This document shows positions 19,091-30,246 of a stretch of DNA of 64,000 bases, in pieces. The notes under the pieces were generated by a model. The model worked only from the letters and a program-made list of their open reading frames with translations, searched no databases and was not told the DNA's origin. How positions within the stretch are numbered: position 1 is the first letter of the stretch; each line of letters starts with the position of its first letter. The stretch covers positions 62,001 to 126,000 of the forward strand of contig CANKYO010000001.1 in assembly GCA_947488175.1 (NCBI GenBank), written 5' to 3'. The translations under genes were made by a program, and so were the position numbers. Origin of the DNA: an uncultured Paracoccaceae bacterium (lineage in GTDB: Bacteria; Pseudomonadota; Alphaproteobacteria; Rhodobacterales; Rhodobacteraceae).

Positions 19091-19837
19091 TTAACCTTTA
19101 TCGCGTTCTTTCCAGCGCACCATCTGCCGCATGATCCCGTGCAGCATCTGCACATCCGCCCGCGTCAGCGGCATTCGCGACCAGAGATTGCGCATGTTGA
19201 TTTTCATGTTCGCGGCCTTGTGGTCGGGAAAGAAGAAACCAGCCTGATCCAGCCGTTCCTCGTAATGGTCGGCCAGCTTTTCGATCTCGATCTGTTCGGC
19301 CCAGTCACCAAGTGCGTCGACACGTGTCGCCTCCGTCGGGACGGTATCGCGCCGCCATTCATACCCGGTCAGCAACACACATTGCGCCAGGTTCAACGAC
19401 GGGAAATCCGGATTGACCGGGACCGAGATGATGGCATTGGCGCGCGCGATGTCATCGTTTTCCATCCCCGCCCGTTCGGGGCCGAACATGACGGCGACCC
19501 TTTCGCCCGCTGCAATACGCGCGCGCGCATCCTGCATTGCGGCCTCTGGCGTGAAAACGGGTTTGGTCAGCCCGCGTGGCCGCGCGGTGGTGGCGTAGAC
19601 GAAGGAACAATCGCCAATCGCGCCGGCCGTGTCGTCAAACAACTGTGCTTCGTCCAGTAACCGACCGGCCCCGCTGGCCATCGCCACCGCCTTTTGATTG
19701 GGCCAGCCATCGCGCGGGTCGACAATGCGCATCCGGTCCAGCCCGAAATTCCACATCGCCCGCGCGGCTGCCCCGATATTTTCACCCATCTGGGGCCGGA
19801 TCAGGACAAAGGCAGGTTGTGGATGAGGGGTTGGCAT
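19091..19837 (-). CDS. trmJ: tRNA (cytidine/uridine-2'-O-)-methyltransferase TrmJ-like (SPOUT)
   Basis: TrmJ methylates the ribose at position 32 of tRNA anticodon loops. The 248-residue protein has the three SPOUT motifs: ENIGAAARAMWNFG near residue 17, FGPERAGMEN near 118, and PSLNLAQCVLLTGYEW near 145. A C-terminal helical extension holds an RADVQMLHGIMRQM-type segment, typical of the TrmJ branch. The start at 19837 has AAAAGGA upstream and is preferred over a start 66 bases earlier. It is divergent from the TfoX-type gene (64 bases apart). Assignment to TrmJ rather than another TrmH-family enzyme rests on overall pattern. Confidence 0.88.
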   Translation of the reverse strand: MPTPHPQPAFVLIRPQMGENIGAAARAMWNFGLDRMRIVDPRDGWPNQKAVAMASGAGRLLDEAQLFDDTAGAIGDCSFVYATTARPRGLTKPVFTPEAAMQDARARIAAGERVAVMFGPERAGMENDDIARANAIISVPVNPDFPSLNLAQCVLLTGYEWRRDTVPTEATRVDALGDWAEQIEIEKLADHYEERLDQAGFFFPDHKAANMKINMRNLWSRMPLTRADVQMLHGIMRQMVRWKERDKG

Positions 19838-19901
19838 GCTGGTTCCTTTTGGTGGTCGTGGCGTGATACGCTGCGCCAAATCGCAAGGCAAGGAGGGGGT
19901 C

Positions 19902-20234
19902 ATGGCCTATGATGAAGGGCACGCGGAACTGATGCGCGCCGAACTGGCTGATGAGGTAGGCATTTCAGAGAAGAAGATGTTTGGCGGCTTATGTTTCCTG
20001 AAACATGGCAACATGATCTGTGGCGTGCATCGTGGCGGTGGCATGGCACGGGTTGGCAAGGCGGCCGAGGCCGAGGCGCTACAGATTGATGGTGTGTCAG
20101 AGCTGTCCTTTACCGGGCGCAAGATGGGTGGGATGGTTGATATCTCGGAAGATCTCATCGCCGATGATGCCCGCCGCACGCAGATCGTGAAAATGGCACT
20201 GGCCTATGCGTCATCGCTGCCACCCAAGGCATAG
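19902..20234 (+). CDS. TfoX N-terminal domain protein
   Basis: A 110-residue protein made of a single TfoX N-terminal-type domain: ISEKKMFGGLCFLKHGNMICGV, the core strand pair, then FTGRKMGGMVDISEDLIADD and a C-terminal helix. Stand-alone copies of this domain are common in alphaproteobacteria and their function is unknown. The competence role of full TfoX in gammaproteobacteria should not be transferred here. ATG at 19902 follows a very strong AAGGAGGGGG. It is divergent from trmJ and reads toward the ThiE-like gene, 61 bases away. Confidence 0.88.
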   Translation: MAYDEGHAELMRAELADEVGISEKKMFGGLCFLKHGNMICGVHRGGGMARVGKAAEAEALQIDGVSELSFTGRKMGGMVDISEDLIADDARRTQIVKMALAYASSLPPKA

Positions 20235-20295
20235 CCAAGCCTGCCAATCCCGGTTACAAACGCCCGCAACGCAAGAATAATTCCGGAACGCCCCG

Positions 20296-20922
20296 ATGTC
20301 GGACGCCCAAGATGCACCGCAAATCTATCTGATCACCCCGTCAGAGTTTGACCTTTCCACCTATCCCGATCAACTGGCCGCCTGTCTTGACACGACCGAG
20401 GTCGCCTGCGTGCGGCTGGCGCTTGGCACCAAGGATGATCTGCGCATTTCCAAGGCGGCTGACGCGCTGCGCGAGGTGACCCATGCCCGTGATGTCGCAC
20501 TGGTTATCGACAGCCATATCCTGATGGTGGAACGGCTGGGTCTTGATGGTGTGCATCTGCCCGATGGCGCACGGTCGGTCAAGAAAGTGCGCAAGGAACT
20601 GGGTCCTGATGCTATTGTCGGCAGCTTTTGCGGCAATTCCCGCCATGACGGCATGACCGCTGGTGAACTGGGCGCGGATTATGTGAGCTTTGGCCCCGTT
20701 GGTGTGACGCCCTTGGGTGATGGCCGTCAGGCGGAACTGGAGCTGTTTGAATGGTGGTCGCGGATGATCGAGGTGCCGGTTGTGGCCGAAGGGGCGCTTG
20801 ACGCCGACCTGATCCGGGCCTTGGCCCCGCACACTGATTTCTTCGGGATTGGTGATGAGGTTTGGTCGCAGGATGATCCTGTGTCAGCCCTGCGCGATTT
20901 GCGTGTCGCTATGGGCGGTTAG
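20296..20922 (+). CDS. Thiamine phosphate synthase-like (ThiE/TenI superfamily) protein
   Basis: A 208-residue TIM-barrel protein of the ThiE/TenI family. It shows the strand IYLITPSEFDLSTYPDQL, VALVIDSHILMVERLGLDGVHLPDG (compare the ThiE DGVHLGQ motif), GADYVSFGPVG (compare YVGFGPVF) and a C-terminal GIGDEVW. Standard ThiE joins the thiazole and pyrimidine moieties. In this protein several substrate-contact motifs are altered (LVIDSH for the usual LLVNDR), so it may be a paralogue with another role rather than the true thiamine enzyme. No thiamine riboswitch or other thi gene is nearby. Its 3' end overlaps the convergent olsA gene by 39 bases. Confidence 0.75.
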   Translation: MSDAQDAPQIYLITPSEFDLSTYPDQLAACLDTTEVACVRLALGTKDDLRISKAADALREVTHARDVALVIDSHILMVERLGLDGVHLPDGARSVKKVRKELGPDAIVGSFCGNSRHDGMTAGELGADYVSFGPVGVTPLGDGRQAELELFEWWSRMIEVPVVAEGALDADLIRALAPHTDFFGIGDEVWSQDDPVSALRDLRVAMGG

Positions 20923-21747
20923 GCCAGCGCGCACCTGTTCTTCGAGCGTTTTGGCCAGTGTCTTGCGGTCGCTGAAGACCGCCAAACTGATTGGATCATG
21001 ATAATGAACGCTCACCCCACCCTGCCGTGGCGCCGATAGCACGCCAAGCAGATGCGGGGCCAGTTCCATATCCCCCCACCATCCGTAAAAGCGTGGATCA
21101 ACGCCGACAGGTGCCTCATAATTCAAGGTCACGGGCTGCAGTTGCAGCTGATCGGCGAGGGCCGGATCGAAGAACGCCCCAAACAGCGCGGGTTTGAACG
21201 GCAGCACCTGCCGCCCGTCGGTAGAGGTGCCTTCGGGAAAGAACAAAAGTTTGTGCCCCGCCGCAAGCCTGTTGCGGAAGAGGTCGATTTGCTGCGCCAC
21301 CTCGCGCCGATCCCGTTTGATGAACACCGTGCCCGTGGCCCGGGCCAGCCAGCCGATACCGGGCCAGCCTGCGACCTCTGCCTTGGCGACGAAATAAATC
21401 CGTTTGCGCGCGTTCAACGCCAGAATGTCCAGCCAAGAGACGTGATTGGACACGACGGCACCGGGGCCTTGCATGGGCGCGCCGATGGCCTGGTATCGCA
21501 TACCGAGGATGCGAAAAGCGTTGCGGCAGACAAACTGGGTGATATGCGGCGTGATGGGGCGGCGTTGCCCAAAAAGCGGCCATTCGACCAGCCTAACCAT
21601 GAGCAGGATCGCAAGTCCGCCAAAGACAAGCAGGCCCAAAGGTATCCCCCGCCGCGCCACCCTGACCCAGCCCATGGGACTGACAGGTGGCAAGGTGGGG
21701 TCGTCATCGCTGTACCAAACGTCAGGCAAGCCCCTGGCCCCGTTCAT
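20884..21747 (-). CDS. olsA: Lysophospholipid acyltransferase OlsA (PlsC-like)
   Basis: OlsA adds the second fatty acyl chain to lyso-ornithine lipid, completing ornithine lipid in the inner membrane. The protein (about 287 residues) has the acyltransferase box SNHVSWLD, an HX4D catalytic pair, and the FPEGTSTDG box, with a membrane segment near 35-55 (GIPLGLLVFGGLAILLMVRL). It lies directly after olsB and overlaps it by up to 32 bases. The ATG at 21747 and a GTG two codons earlier (21753) are both possible; neither has a strong ribosome site. Placement next to olsB argues for OlsA rather than general PlsC. Confidence 0.88.
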   Translation of the reverse strand: MNGARGLPDVWYSDDDPTLPPVSPMGWVRVARRGIPLGLLVFGGLAILLMVRLVEWPLFGQRRPITPHITQFVCRNAFRILGMRYQAIGAPMQGPGAVVSNHVSWLDILALNARKRIYFVAKAEVAGWPGIGWLARATGTVFIKRDRREVAQQIDLFRNRLAAGHKLLFFPEGTSTDGRQVLPFKPALFGAFFDPALADQLQLQPVTLNYEAPVGVDPRFYGWWGDMELAPHLLGVLSAPRQGGVSVHYHDPISLAVFSDRKTLAKTLEEQVRAGLTAHSDTQIAQG

Positions 21748-22498
21748 AGACACGCCGCTGCATCGCCCCCACCGCGTCGGTCGGCAGGATCAGGCAGATA
21801 TCGGTTGTGTTGAACGCCTGATCAACGAAGGCGCCGTCGCCCACCACACCGCCAAGCCGCAGATAGGCCTTGATCAGGGCCGGAATGGCGCGCGTCGCCG
21901 CCACCTTGTCGATCTGGTCGGTGTCGCACATGTTCATGGCACGCGCCCCCGGCGATCGCGCCGTCACCCGCAGGTGTTCCGGGGCCAGATGCCGGTCGTG
22001 CAGCAGGCTAAGCGGTGCAGCCAATGCGTTGACATCGGTGCCATGGAAAGAAGCCACGCCAAAGAGGATGTCGATGTCATTGTCCGCCACGAAATCTGCC
22101 AACCCGGACCACAGATGCATCAGGCCCGGCCCGCGCCGATAGGCCGGATGCAGACAGGATCGCCCGAGTTCCAGAAGTGTCTGACCGGTCGCCTTGAGCG
22201 GGGTCAGATCATACTCATCTTCACAATAATACTGCCCAGCTGCCGCTGCACCTGCTGCTGTCATCACCCGGTAGACACCAACAATCCGGTCATCCGTCAC
22301 CCGGGTCATATCGCGCAGGATGACGTGGATCGCGTGATCATCGAACCGGTCACGTTCTAGCCGGGCCGCGTGGTCGACCATGGGGCCGGTGCCGCCCAGT
22401 TCTTCGATAAACACGCGGTAGCGCAATCGCTGGGCTGCTGCGATCTCTGCCTTGGTCTGCGCGATGGAGGTTTTGAAAAGAGGGCCGTGCCGGTTCAT
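21722..22498 (-). CDS. olsB: L-ornithine N(alpha)-acyltransferase OlsB
   Basis: OlsB transfers a 3-hydroxyacyl chain from acyl carrier protein to the alpha amino group of ornithine, the first step of ornithine lipid synthesis. The 258-residue protein shows the GNAT-like OlsB core: QRLRYRVFIEELGG near 23-36, VGVYRVMT, LELGRSCLHPAYRRG, and LFGVASFHGTDVNAL, all typical of the family. Partner olsA overlaps its end. Ornithine lipids are phosphorus-free and their genes often respond to phosphate limitation; no Pho box was identified here. The ATG at 22498 has only a modest ribosome site. Confidence 0.93.
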   Translation of the reverse strand: MNRHGPLFKTSIAQTKAEIAAAQRLRYRVFIEELGGTGPMVDHAARLERDRFDDHAIHVILRDMTRVTDDRIVGVYRVMTAAGAAAAGQYYCEDEYDLTPLKATGQTLLELGRSCLHPAYRRGPGLMHLWSGLADFVADNDIDILFGVASFHGTDVNALAAPLSLLHDRHLAPEHLRVTARSPGARAMNMCDTDQIDKVAATRAIPALIKAYLRLGGVVGDGAFVDQAFNTTDICLILPTDAVGAMQRRVYERGQGLA

Positions 22499-22629
22499 CT
22501 GTCTGCGGACCCTTTTGCCTGCGCGATTTTTCTAGGAGTGTGGTAACCTTTTGGCAACCAATTCCTCGCTAGCTGGGAGTTACGAACGTTGACAGAAAAC
22601 CCCTGCGTGCTACCCATGGTTGAACCGAT

Positions 22630-22812
22630 TTACGTGGATCCGATCAAGATGAGCGTGACCTGCGTCGCATCAATCACAACCTTGCCTTCCTCGCGGAAGT
22701 TCACGGTGATCTTGCCGCCGATGTTTGATTGTACCTGCCCGACGCCCCAGCCGGGTTGCTGCGGGTGCTGCACCAGCATGCCCGGTGTCAGCAATGCATT
22801 GATATCTGACAT
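22630..22812 (-). CDS. DUF3553 small protein
   Basis: A 60-residue protein that matches DUF3553 as I know it: LTPGMLVQHPQQPGWGVGQVQSNIGGKITVNFREEGKVVID. This is a small beta-barrel pattern resembling the N-terminal domains of CarD-type or UvrD-associated proteins. Function is unknown. The ATG at 22812 has GAGGGGAAAG upstream, and the longer frame from 22863 is rejected for lack of a ribosome site. It is divergent from chpT, with only 29 bases between start codons, so the two promoters must overlap the opposite coding regions. Confidence 0.82.
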   Translation of the reverse strand: MSDINALLTPGMLVQHPQQPGWGVGQVQSNIGGKITVNFREEGKVVIDATQVTLILIGST

Positions 22813-22841
22813 GTCTTTCCCCTCAGGACGGAGTTTGCCCC

Positions 22842-23432
22842 ATGCCCACTGATCTTGCAGCACTGGTCGGCTCGCGCATCTGCCATGACCTTATCAGCCC
22901 TATTGGCGCAATCGGCAATGGGGTTGAGCTGCTGGCCCTGACCGATGGTGGTGCCGGGGCCGAAATGGACCTGATCAGCGAGAGTGTTCAAAACGCCAAT
23001 GCCCGGATCAGGTTTTTCCGCATGGCATTCGGGGCGGCCGGTGCAGATCAGGTTGTTGGACCGTCGGAGGTGCAATCAATCCTGGCGGCCGTCGCCCAAG
23101 GCGGAAGGTTCATTTATGACTGGCAGATCGCGGATGATCAGCCGCGCCGCGATGTGCGCTGTGCCTTCCTGATGTTGCAATGCTTTGAAACGGCGATGCC
23201 GATGGGGGGTAACGTTCATATTGATCTGTCGGGGGGCACGTGGACACTGCGTGCCCAGGGTCAACGAATGAAGATTGATGCCGCACTGTGGGATAGCCTA
23301 ACCAATCGTAGCCATCAGGTGGACCACAAGGCGGCACAGGTCCAATTCGCCCTGCTGCCGGACGTATTGGCAGAAGCAGGCCGCGCGCTGCGCCTTGATC
23401 TGCACGAGGATCGTATCGTCGCGCGGTTCTAG
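22842..23432 (+). CDS. chpT: Histidine phosphotransferase ChpT
   Basis: ChpT passes phosphate from the kinase CckA to CtrA (and CpdR). The 196-residue protein has an N-terminal dimerisation helix pair with the phospho-accepting His15 in [20 protein letters not shown], followed by a degenerate ATPase-like fold that cannot bind ATP ([17 protein letters not shown] and later strands). This arrangement is diagnostic for ChpT in alphaproteobacteria. ACGGAG precedes the ATG at 22842. Its target CtrA and the CtrA inhibitor SciP are encoded about 20 kb to the left. The 3' end overlaps the convergent proA by 4 bases. Confidence 0.92.
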   Translation: MPTDLAALVGSRICHDLISPIGAIGNGVELLALTDGGAGAEMDLISESVQNANARIRFFRMAFGAAGADQVVGPSEVQSILAAVAQGGRFIYDWQIADDQPRRDVRCAFLMLQCFETAMPMGGNVHIDLSGGTWTLRAQGQRMKIDAALWDSLTNRSHQVDHKAAQVQFALLPDVLAEAGRALRLDLHEDRIVARF

Positions 23433-24685
23433 GGCCGCACTGTTCCGTCACCCGTGACAAGGTACTTGAAGCTAGTCAGTTGCACCGCCCCAACCGGCCC
23501 GCGTGCATGCAGCTTGCCTGTGGCGATCCCGATCTCAGCCCCCATGCCGAATTCGCCCCCATCGGCAAACTGGGTCGAGGCGTTGCGCATCAGGATCGCA
23601 CTGTCGAGTTGATGAAAGAACCGTTCAGCGATGGCATCATTTTCGGTGATGATCGCGTCGGTATGGTTTGAGCCATATTGGCGGATATGCGCAATCGCGC
23701 CATCAACCCCATCCACTACCTTTGCAGCGATGATCATATCGAGGAACTCTTGGCCGAAATCGTCCGGCTGTGCGGCCACACTTCCTTTCAGACTGGCATC
23801 CGCCCGGACCTCGACGCCTGCATTCATCAGTGCTTCGGTCAGCACGTCACCATGCGTGTCATGAAAGGCTTTATCGACCAGCAGCGTCTCAGCCGACCCA
23901 CAGATACCCGTGCGCCGCGTCTTGGCGTTCAGCACAACCGCCTTGGCTTTTTCCAGATCGGCATCACCGTCGACATAGACGTGACAGATGCCTTCCAGAT
24001 GGGCAAAGACCGGCACCCGCGCCTCGCGCTGTACCAGACCAACAAGGCCCTTGCCGCCGCGTGGGACGATGACATCGATATGGTCGGTGGCCTGCAGCAT
24101 GGCCGTCACCGCCGCCCGGTCGCGCGTCGGGATGAGTTGGATAGAGGTTTCCGGCAGCCCCGCCGATGCAAGCCCAGCCACAAGGCAGGCATGGATCGCC
24201 TGACTGGAATGAAAGCTTTCCGAGCCGCCGCGCAGGATAACCGCGTTGCCGGATTTCAGGCAAAGCGCACCAGCATCAGCCGTCACGTTCGGGCGGCTTT
24301 CATAGATCACGCCGATCACCCCGATGGGTGTGCGCACCCGCTGGATATGCAGGCCGTTGGGCTGTGTCCATTCCTCGGCCACCTCACCGACAGGGTCGGT
24401 TTGACCGGCGACCGCGCGCAAGCCGTCAACCATGCCCTTGATCCGGTCCTCGTCCAGCATCAACCGGTCCATCATCGCAGGTGACAGGCCCTTTTCGGCG
24501 CCGAAGGCCATGTCCTGTTTGTTTGCAGCAATGATAGTCGCGCGCTGGTCCCAGAGGGCATCAGCCGCCGCATTCAGGGCGTTTTCCTTGGCCTCGGCTG
24601 AGGCAGTCGCGAGTGTGGCCGCAGCCGCACGGGCTTCTGCCCCGATTTGGGTGATCATAGGTCCAATTGCGTCGTGATCGTTCAT
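23429..24685 (-). CDS. proA: Gamma-glutamyl phosphate reductase ProA
   Basis: ProA reduces gamma-glutamyl phosphate to glutamate semialdehyde in proline synthesis. The 418-residue protein is of usual length and follows the aldehyde-dehydrogenase-like pattern: the segment [59 protein letters not shown], and the catalytic Cys in [15 protein letters not shown]. The C-terminus has [20 protein letters not shown]. It follows proB after 11 bases and is the last gene of the obg-proB-proA run. The start ATG at 24685 is unambiguous. Confidence 0.97.
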   Translation of the reverse strand: MNDHDAIGPMITQIGAEARAAAATLATASAEAKENALNAAADALWDQRATIIAANKQDMAFGAEKGLSPAMMDRLMLDEDRIKGMVDGLRAVAGQTDPVGEVAEEWTQPNGLHIQRVRTPIGVIGVIYESRPNVTADAGALCLKSGNAVILRGGSESFHSSQAIHACLVAGLASAGLPETSIQLIPTRDRAAVTAMLQATDHIDVIVPRGGKGLVGLVQREARVPVFAHLEGICHVYVDGDADLEKAKAVVLNAKTRRTGICGSAETLLVDKAFHDTHGDVLTEALMNAGVEVRADASLKGSVAAQPDDFGQEFLDMIIAAKVVDGVDGAIAHIRQYGSNHTDAIITENDAIAERFFHQLDSAILMRNASTQFADGGEFGMGAEIGIATGKLHARGPVGAVQLTSFKYLVTGDGTVRP

Positions 24686-24696
24686 AGCGGTATCCC

Positions 24697-27435
<2,739 letters not shown>

Positions 27436-27556
27436 CCCGCTTGTGGTCCTGTTGAGTTAACATCGTGATGGGACAATCTGGCCAATTTTTGTCGCGTTTC
27501 ACAACCGTACGCCCGGACACAATACCGTGGGTCGCCGTGAGGTTGAAATCACGCGA

Positions 27557-28072
27557 CTAGCGCAGGTTTGTGTCCTCCCAGCGTGCACGGGTCAGTTCCA
27601 TGCTGCGGCCTGGCACGGCAGATCCCCGCGCCTTCGAAAAGTGCTCGTGTGGACCCACATCAACAAAACCCAGTTTTTCCAATACGTTCCGGGATGAAGT
27701 GTTGTCCACGAAGTGGCTTGATTTTACCAGATCATTGTCGCTGTCGGCGAAGTGATCGGCCAGAACGGCTCTTCCCGCTTCGGTCGCGTAACCCTTGCCC
27801 CACTGATCCTGCGCCAGCCAGTAGCCCAGTTCGGTATCGAGACCGATGGTGCCGACGAAATCATCGCCCGCCCAGATCAGGCGGGCGTTGAACCTGCCAG
27901 CCGCGTTTTCATTGATGAACCACTCGGCGTCGGTGATGCCGTAAGGGAATGGTACAACCGCCAGCCAGCGGCTGATGGCAAAGTCATTCAGTGCCTTAGT
28001 GATCACCCGCGCATCCCGCAGCTCTGGCGGACGTAGCAGCAGGCGTTCCGTCCGCAACGTGCTGGCGGTCAT
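27557..28072 (-). CDS. GNAT family N-acetyltransferase (RimJ/RimL type), copy 2
   Basis: A 171-residue GNAT enzyme with the start TERLLLRPPELRDARVITKALND, the acetyl-CoA pyrophosphate loop LGYWLAQDQWGKGYATEAGRAVLADHF, and the C-terminal SSHFVDNTSSRNVLEKLGF, where the Asn-rich turn is typical of RimJ/RimL relatives. Substrate unknown. Its start codon overlaps the stop of copy 3 (ATGA), so these two are one translation unit. After its stop there are 121 bases before copy 1. Confidence 0.87.
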   Translation of the reverse strand: MTASTLRTERLLLRPPELRDARVITKALNDFAISRWLAVVPFPYGITDAEWFINENAAGRFNARLIWAGDDFVGTIGLDTELGYWLAQDQWGKGYATEAGRAVLADHFADSDNDLVKSSHFVDNTSSRNVLEKLGFVDVGPHEHFSKARGSAVPGRSMELTRARWEDTNLR

Positions 28073-28611
28073 CCCTCAGTCTTGAGGGTATATGTCCAGG
28101 TCGGCACAGTCGCGCCCCGCGCGACGGAAAATGCCTCCGCATCGCCCAGATAATCAAAGCCGCAATTGGTCAGTACACGGGCCGACCCCGGATTGTCCTG
28201 AAACACCTCGGCAAAGATGCGGTCTGATTTGTGCGGGTTTGTCGCGATCAGCGTGCGCACCGCTTCGGTTGCAAAGCCGGTGTTCCAGAATGCAGGCGCG
28301 ATCCAGTAGAAAATCTCGGACTGGTCACGATCCATCCGCTCAAGGCTGATCAGCCCCAAGGCTTCCGCATGACCATGGGCAGAGCCGTCGATGACCCAGA
28401 CATCTTCGGTCCGGTCAGGTTGGCTGGCGCGTTCGATCATCGCCTCGACCGTACCGGGAGGGAGCGGATGCGGCATTGCACGGGTGCCACGGGCCACACG
28501 ATCATCAGCAGCATACATGGCAATCAATCCGGCATCGGATTTGCGGCAAGGGCGCAAAATGAACCGGTCCGCCTGGATTGTGTCCTGCACTGTGATTTCC
28601 TCGTGTAACAT
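28069..28611 (-). CDS. GNAT family N-acetyltransferase (RimJ/RimL type), copy 3
   Basis: A 180-residue GNAT enzyme: RFILRPCRKSDAGLIAMYAADDRVARG at the N-terminus, EIFYWIAPAFWNTGFATEAVRTLIA as the cofactor loop, and FAEVFQDNPGSARVLTNCGFDYLG near the end. The ATG at 28611 is preceded by GAGGAGGAAAA, a strong ribosome site, and is preferred to one five codons earlier. It is the first gene of the acetyltransferase pair and begins 128 bases beyond the rpmA stop, after the rpmA terminator hairpin. Confidence 0.88.
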   Translation of the reverse strand: MLHEEITVQDTIQADRFILRPCRKSDAGLIAMYAADDRVARGTRAMPHPLPPGTVEAMIERASQPDRTEDVWVIDGSAHGHAEALGLISLERMDRDQSEIFYWIAPAFWNTGFATEAVRTLIATNPHKSDRIFAEVFQDNPGSARVLTNCGFDYLGDAEAFSVARGATVPTWTYTLKTEG

Positions 28612-28682
28612 CGTTTTCCTCCTCAAAACCGAACCGATCTATAATGCCCGTTTATTCCAACATGGTGGCAAAACTATGAATG

Positions 28683-28713
28683 AAAAAGGGGACCGGTGTT
28701 CACCGATCCCCTC
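28683..28713 (-). terminator. Rho-independent terminator of rplU-rpmA
   Basis: GGGGACCGGTG and CACCGATCCCC pair around a two-base loop with one mismatch. Read on minus, the stem is followed by a run of five T. It lies about 25-55 bases after the rpmA stop. Confidence 0.85.
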
Positions 28714-28738
28714 AAATGCGTTACCTGAGACTTTCGGC

Positions 28739-29008
28739 TTATTCAGCGGCCTCCGCCACTGGGAGAACCGAAATAAAGGTACGGCCTTTCAGGCCTTTAT
28801 GAAATTTGACTGCACCTTCGGCGGTTGCAAAAATCGTATGATCCTTGCCCATGCCGACGCCATTACCCGGCCACATTTTGGTGCCGCGCTGACGCATGAT
28901 GATGTTGCCGGGGACGACAGCTTCGCCACCGAATTTCTTGACGCCAAGGCGACGACCGGCTGAGTCGCGCCCGTTACGGGATGAACCGCCTGCTTTTTTA
29001 TGTGCCAT
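28739..29008 (-). CDS. rpmA: 50S ribosomal protein L27
   Basis: L27 sits near the peptidyl-transferase centre of the large subunit. The 89-residue protein has the canonical N-terminus [16 protein letters not shown], then [36 protein letters not shown] and the C-terminal segment FISVLPVAE. No Firmicutes-type N-terminal extension for cleavage is present. It follows rplU by 12 bases and is closed by a strong hairpin terminator. Confidence 0.98.
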   Translation of the reverse strand: MAHKKAGGSSRNGRDSAGRRLGVKKFGGEAVVPGNIIMRQRGTKMWPGNGVGMGKDHTIFATAEGAVKFHKGLKGRTFISVLPVAEAAE

Positions 29009-29020
29009 TGGTTTTCTTCC

Positions 29021-29710
29021 TTAGCCTTTTGCCAGTTCTTTGGCCTGGTCGATCCAGCCTTCACGCTCGATCCGGCCTTTGAACGACAGTTTCTCGTCCA
29101 TAGCAGCTACGTCTGCATCCGTCCATGCGGCGATCTGCGCGAATGTCGTCACACCAGCCTCGTGCAGCTTTTTCTCAAGCGCGGGGCCGACACCGGACAG
29201 TTTCTTCAGATCGTCAGCGCCTTCGGATTTCGCAGGCGCGGCTTTCTTTTCTGCCTTTGGCTTTTCGGCCTTGGGCTTTTCAGCCTTGGGGGCCTCTGCT
29301 TTGGCTTCTTTCTTCGGCGCGGCTTTCTTTGCAGCAGGCTTGGCTGCAGGTGTCGCCACCATGCCGGCACCCGATACAGCGGCCATCACGCCGGACTTGT
29401 CAGCGCCTTTTTCAAGGATGTCAGCGATCCGGACCAGTGTCAGTTGCTGACGGTGGCCTTTCTTGCGCTGGCTGCCGTGCTTACGGCGGCGCTTGACGAA
29501 GTTGATCGTCTTTTCGCCCTTGATCTGGTCGATCACCTCGGCCTGGACGCCTGCGCCCGCGACCAGCGGTGTGCCCACGGTGGAGCCAACCATCAGAATC
29601 TCGTTGAATTGGACTTTGTCGCCAGCCTGTGCTGCTAGCTTTTCGACGCGCAGAACGTCACCGGATGTGACCTTGTACTGCTTGCCGCCGGTTTTGAGAA
29701 CCGCAAACAT
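29021..29710 (-). CDS. rplU: 50S ribosomal protein L21 with long C-terminal extension
   Basis: The first 103 or so residues are standard L21 ([56 protein letters not shown]). A further 126 residues follow: an Ala/Lys/Glu/Pro-rich linker (about 145-182) and a terminal helix-hairpin-helix-like domain with [35 protein letters not shown]. Typical L21 is about 105 residues. I remember the same extension from other Rhodobacteraceae, so it is a family trait rather than an assembly error. The end domain resembles small DNA/RNA-binding HhH modules; its role on the ribosome is not known to me. Confidence 0.95.
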   Translation of the reverse strand: MFAVLKTGGKQYKVTSGDVLRVEKLAAQAGDKVQFNEILMVGSTVGTPLVAGAGVQAEVIDQIKGEKTINFVKRRRKHGSQRKKGHRQQLTLVRIADILEKGADKSGVMAAVSGAGMVATPAAKPAAKKAAPKKEAKAEAPKAEKPKAEKPKAEKKAAPAKSEGADDLKKLSGVGPALEKKLHEAGVTTFAQIAAWTDADVAAMDEKLSFKGRIEREGWIDQAKELAKG

Positions 29711-29833
29711 CTGTTATTCCTTCGTTTTCCGCGTCTCTGAGGCCCCGGTATGACCCGGCGTTTGGTGCCTGTGGACTGCGCGCCCGTGGGCGTGTTTTCG
29801 CATAAGCCCCAGCAAATGCCTTGCTGAGATGGC

Positions 29834-29862
29834 GGCTTATGTAACCAATACCCCTGTAAGTC
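29834..29862 (-). promoter_or_regulatory. Candidate promoter and inverted repeat upstream of rplU
   Basis: On minus, TTGACT (about 29862-29857) is followed 15-17 bases later by TACATA/CATAAG, a plausible sigma70 promoter. The same area holds an inverted repeat: CATAAGCC (29801-29808) with GGCTTATG (29834-29841), and inside it AGCAA (29811-29815) with TTGCT (29821-29825). If the promoter is right, the outer arm overlaps the -10 box, so the repeat would be an operator rather than a full RNA leader structure. Confidence 0.45.
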
Positions 29863-29887
29863 AAGCACAAAGAAGGCGAAAAAGCCC

Positions 29888-30235
29888 ATGTATCGCGCAC
29901 TGATCCCCTTGATCCTGATCGCCGCCTGCGGTGGAGAGGCCAACCATCTGGGCAATCCGCTGCTGCTGCCCATATCCGGCCTGAGCACGGCGGCTGAAAA
30001 TGCAGTCTATAACCGGCGGCGCGGTCAGGTGGAGCTGATCGTCAAATCCAACTTTCCCGGCATCATCGACGAAATTCAGGCAGGCGACGGCCCTGCCCTG
30101 ACCGAGGCGATGGATGCCGCCGGTATTCCGCCGGGTGACCGCCCTGCCCGCATTCTGCAAATGCAGGGCGATCTGGGGCTTTATGCCCAGAACCCCGGTG
30201 CGCTGGTTGTGGCGCTGATGGTCTATGCCAACTAG
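29888..30235 (+). CDS. Small lipoprotein, function unknown
   Basis: A 115-residue exported lipoprotein. The signal peptide is short (MYRALIPLILIAAC) with the lipobox LIAAC, so Cys14 is the lipidated residue; the following GG suggests outer-membrane sorting. The mature part has no Cys or membrane segment and contains GQVELIVKSNFPGIIDEIQAGDGPALTEAMDAAGIPPGDRPARI. I do not recognise the family. It is divergent from rplU, with a 177-base gap that holds the rplU promoter, and is followed head-on by the DUF2059 protein gene. Confidence 0.75.
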   Translation: MYRALIPLILIAACGGEANHLGNPLLLPISGLSTAAENAVYNRRRGQVELIVKSNFPGIIDEIQAGDGPALTEAMDAAGIPPGDRPARILQMQGDLGLYAQNPGALVVALMVYAN

Positions 30236-30246
30236 GCGGCGTCCGC

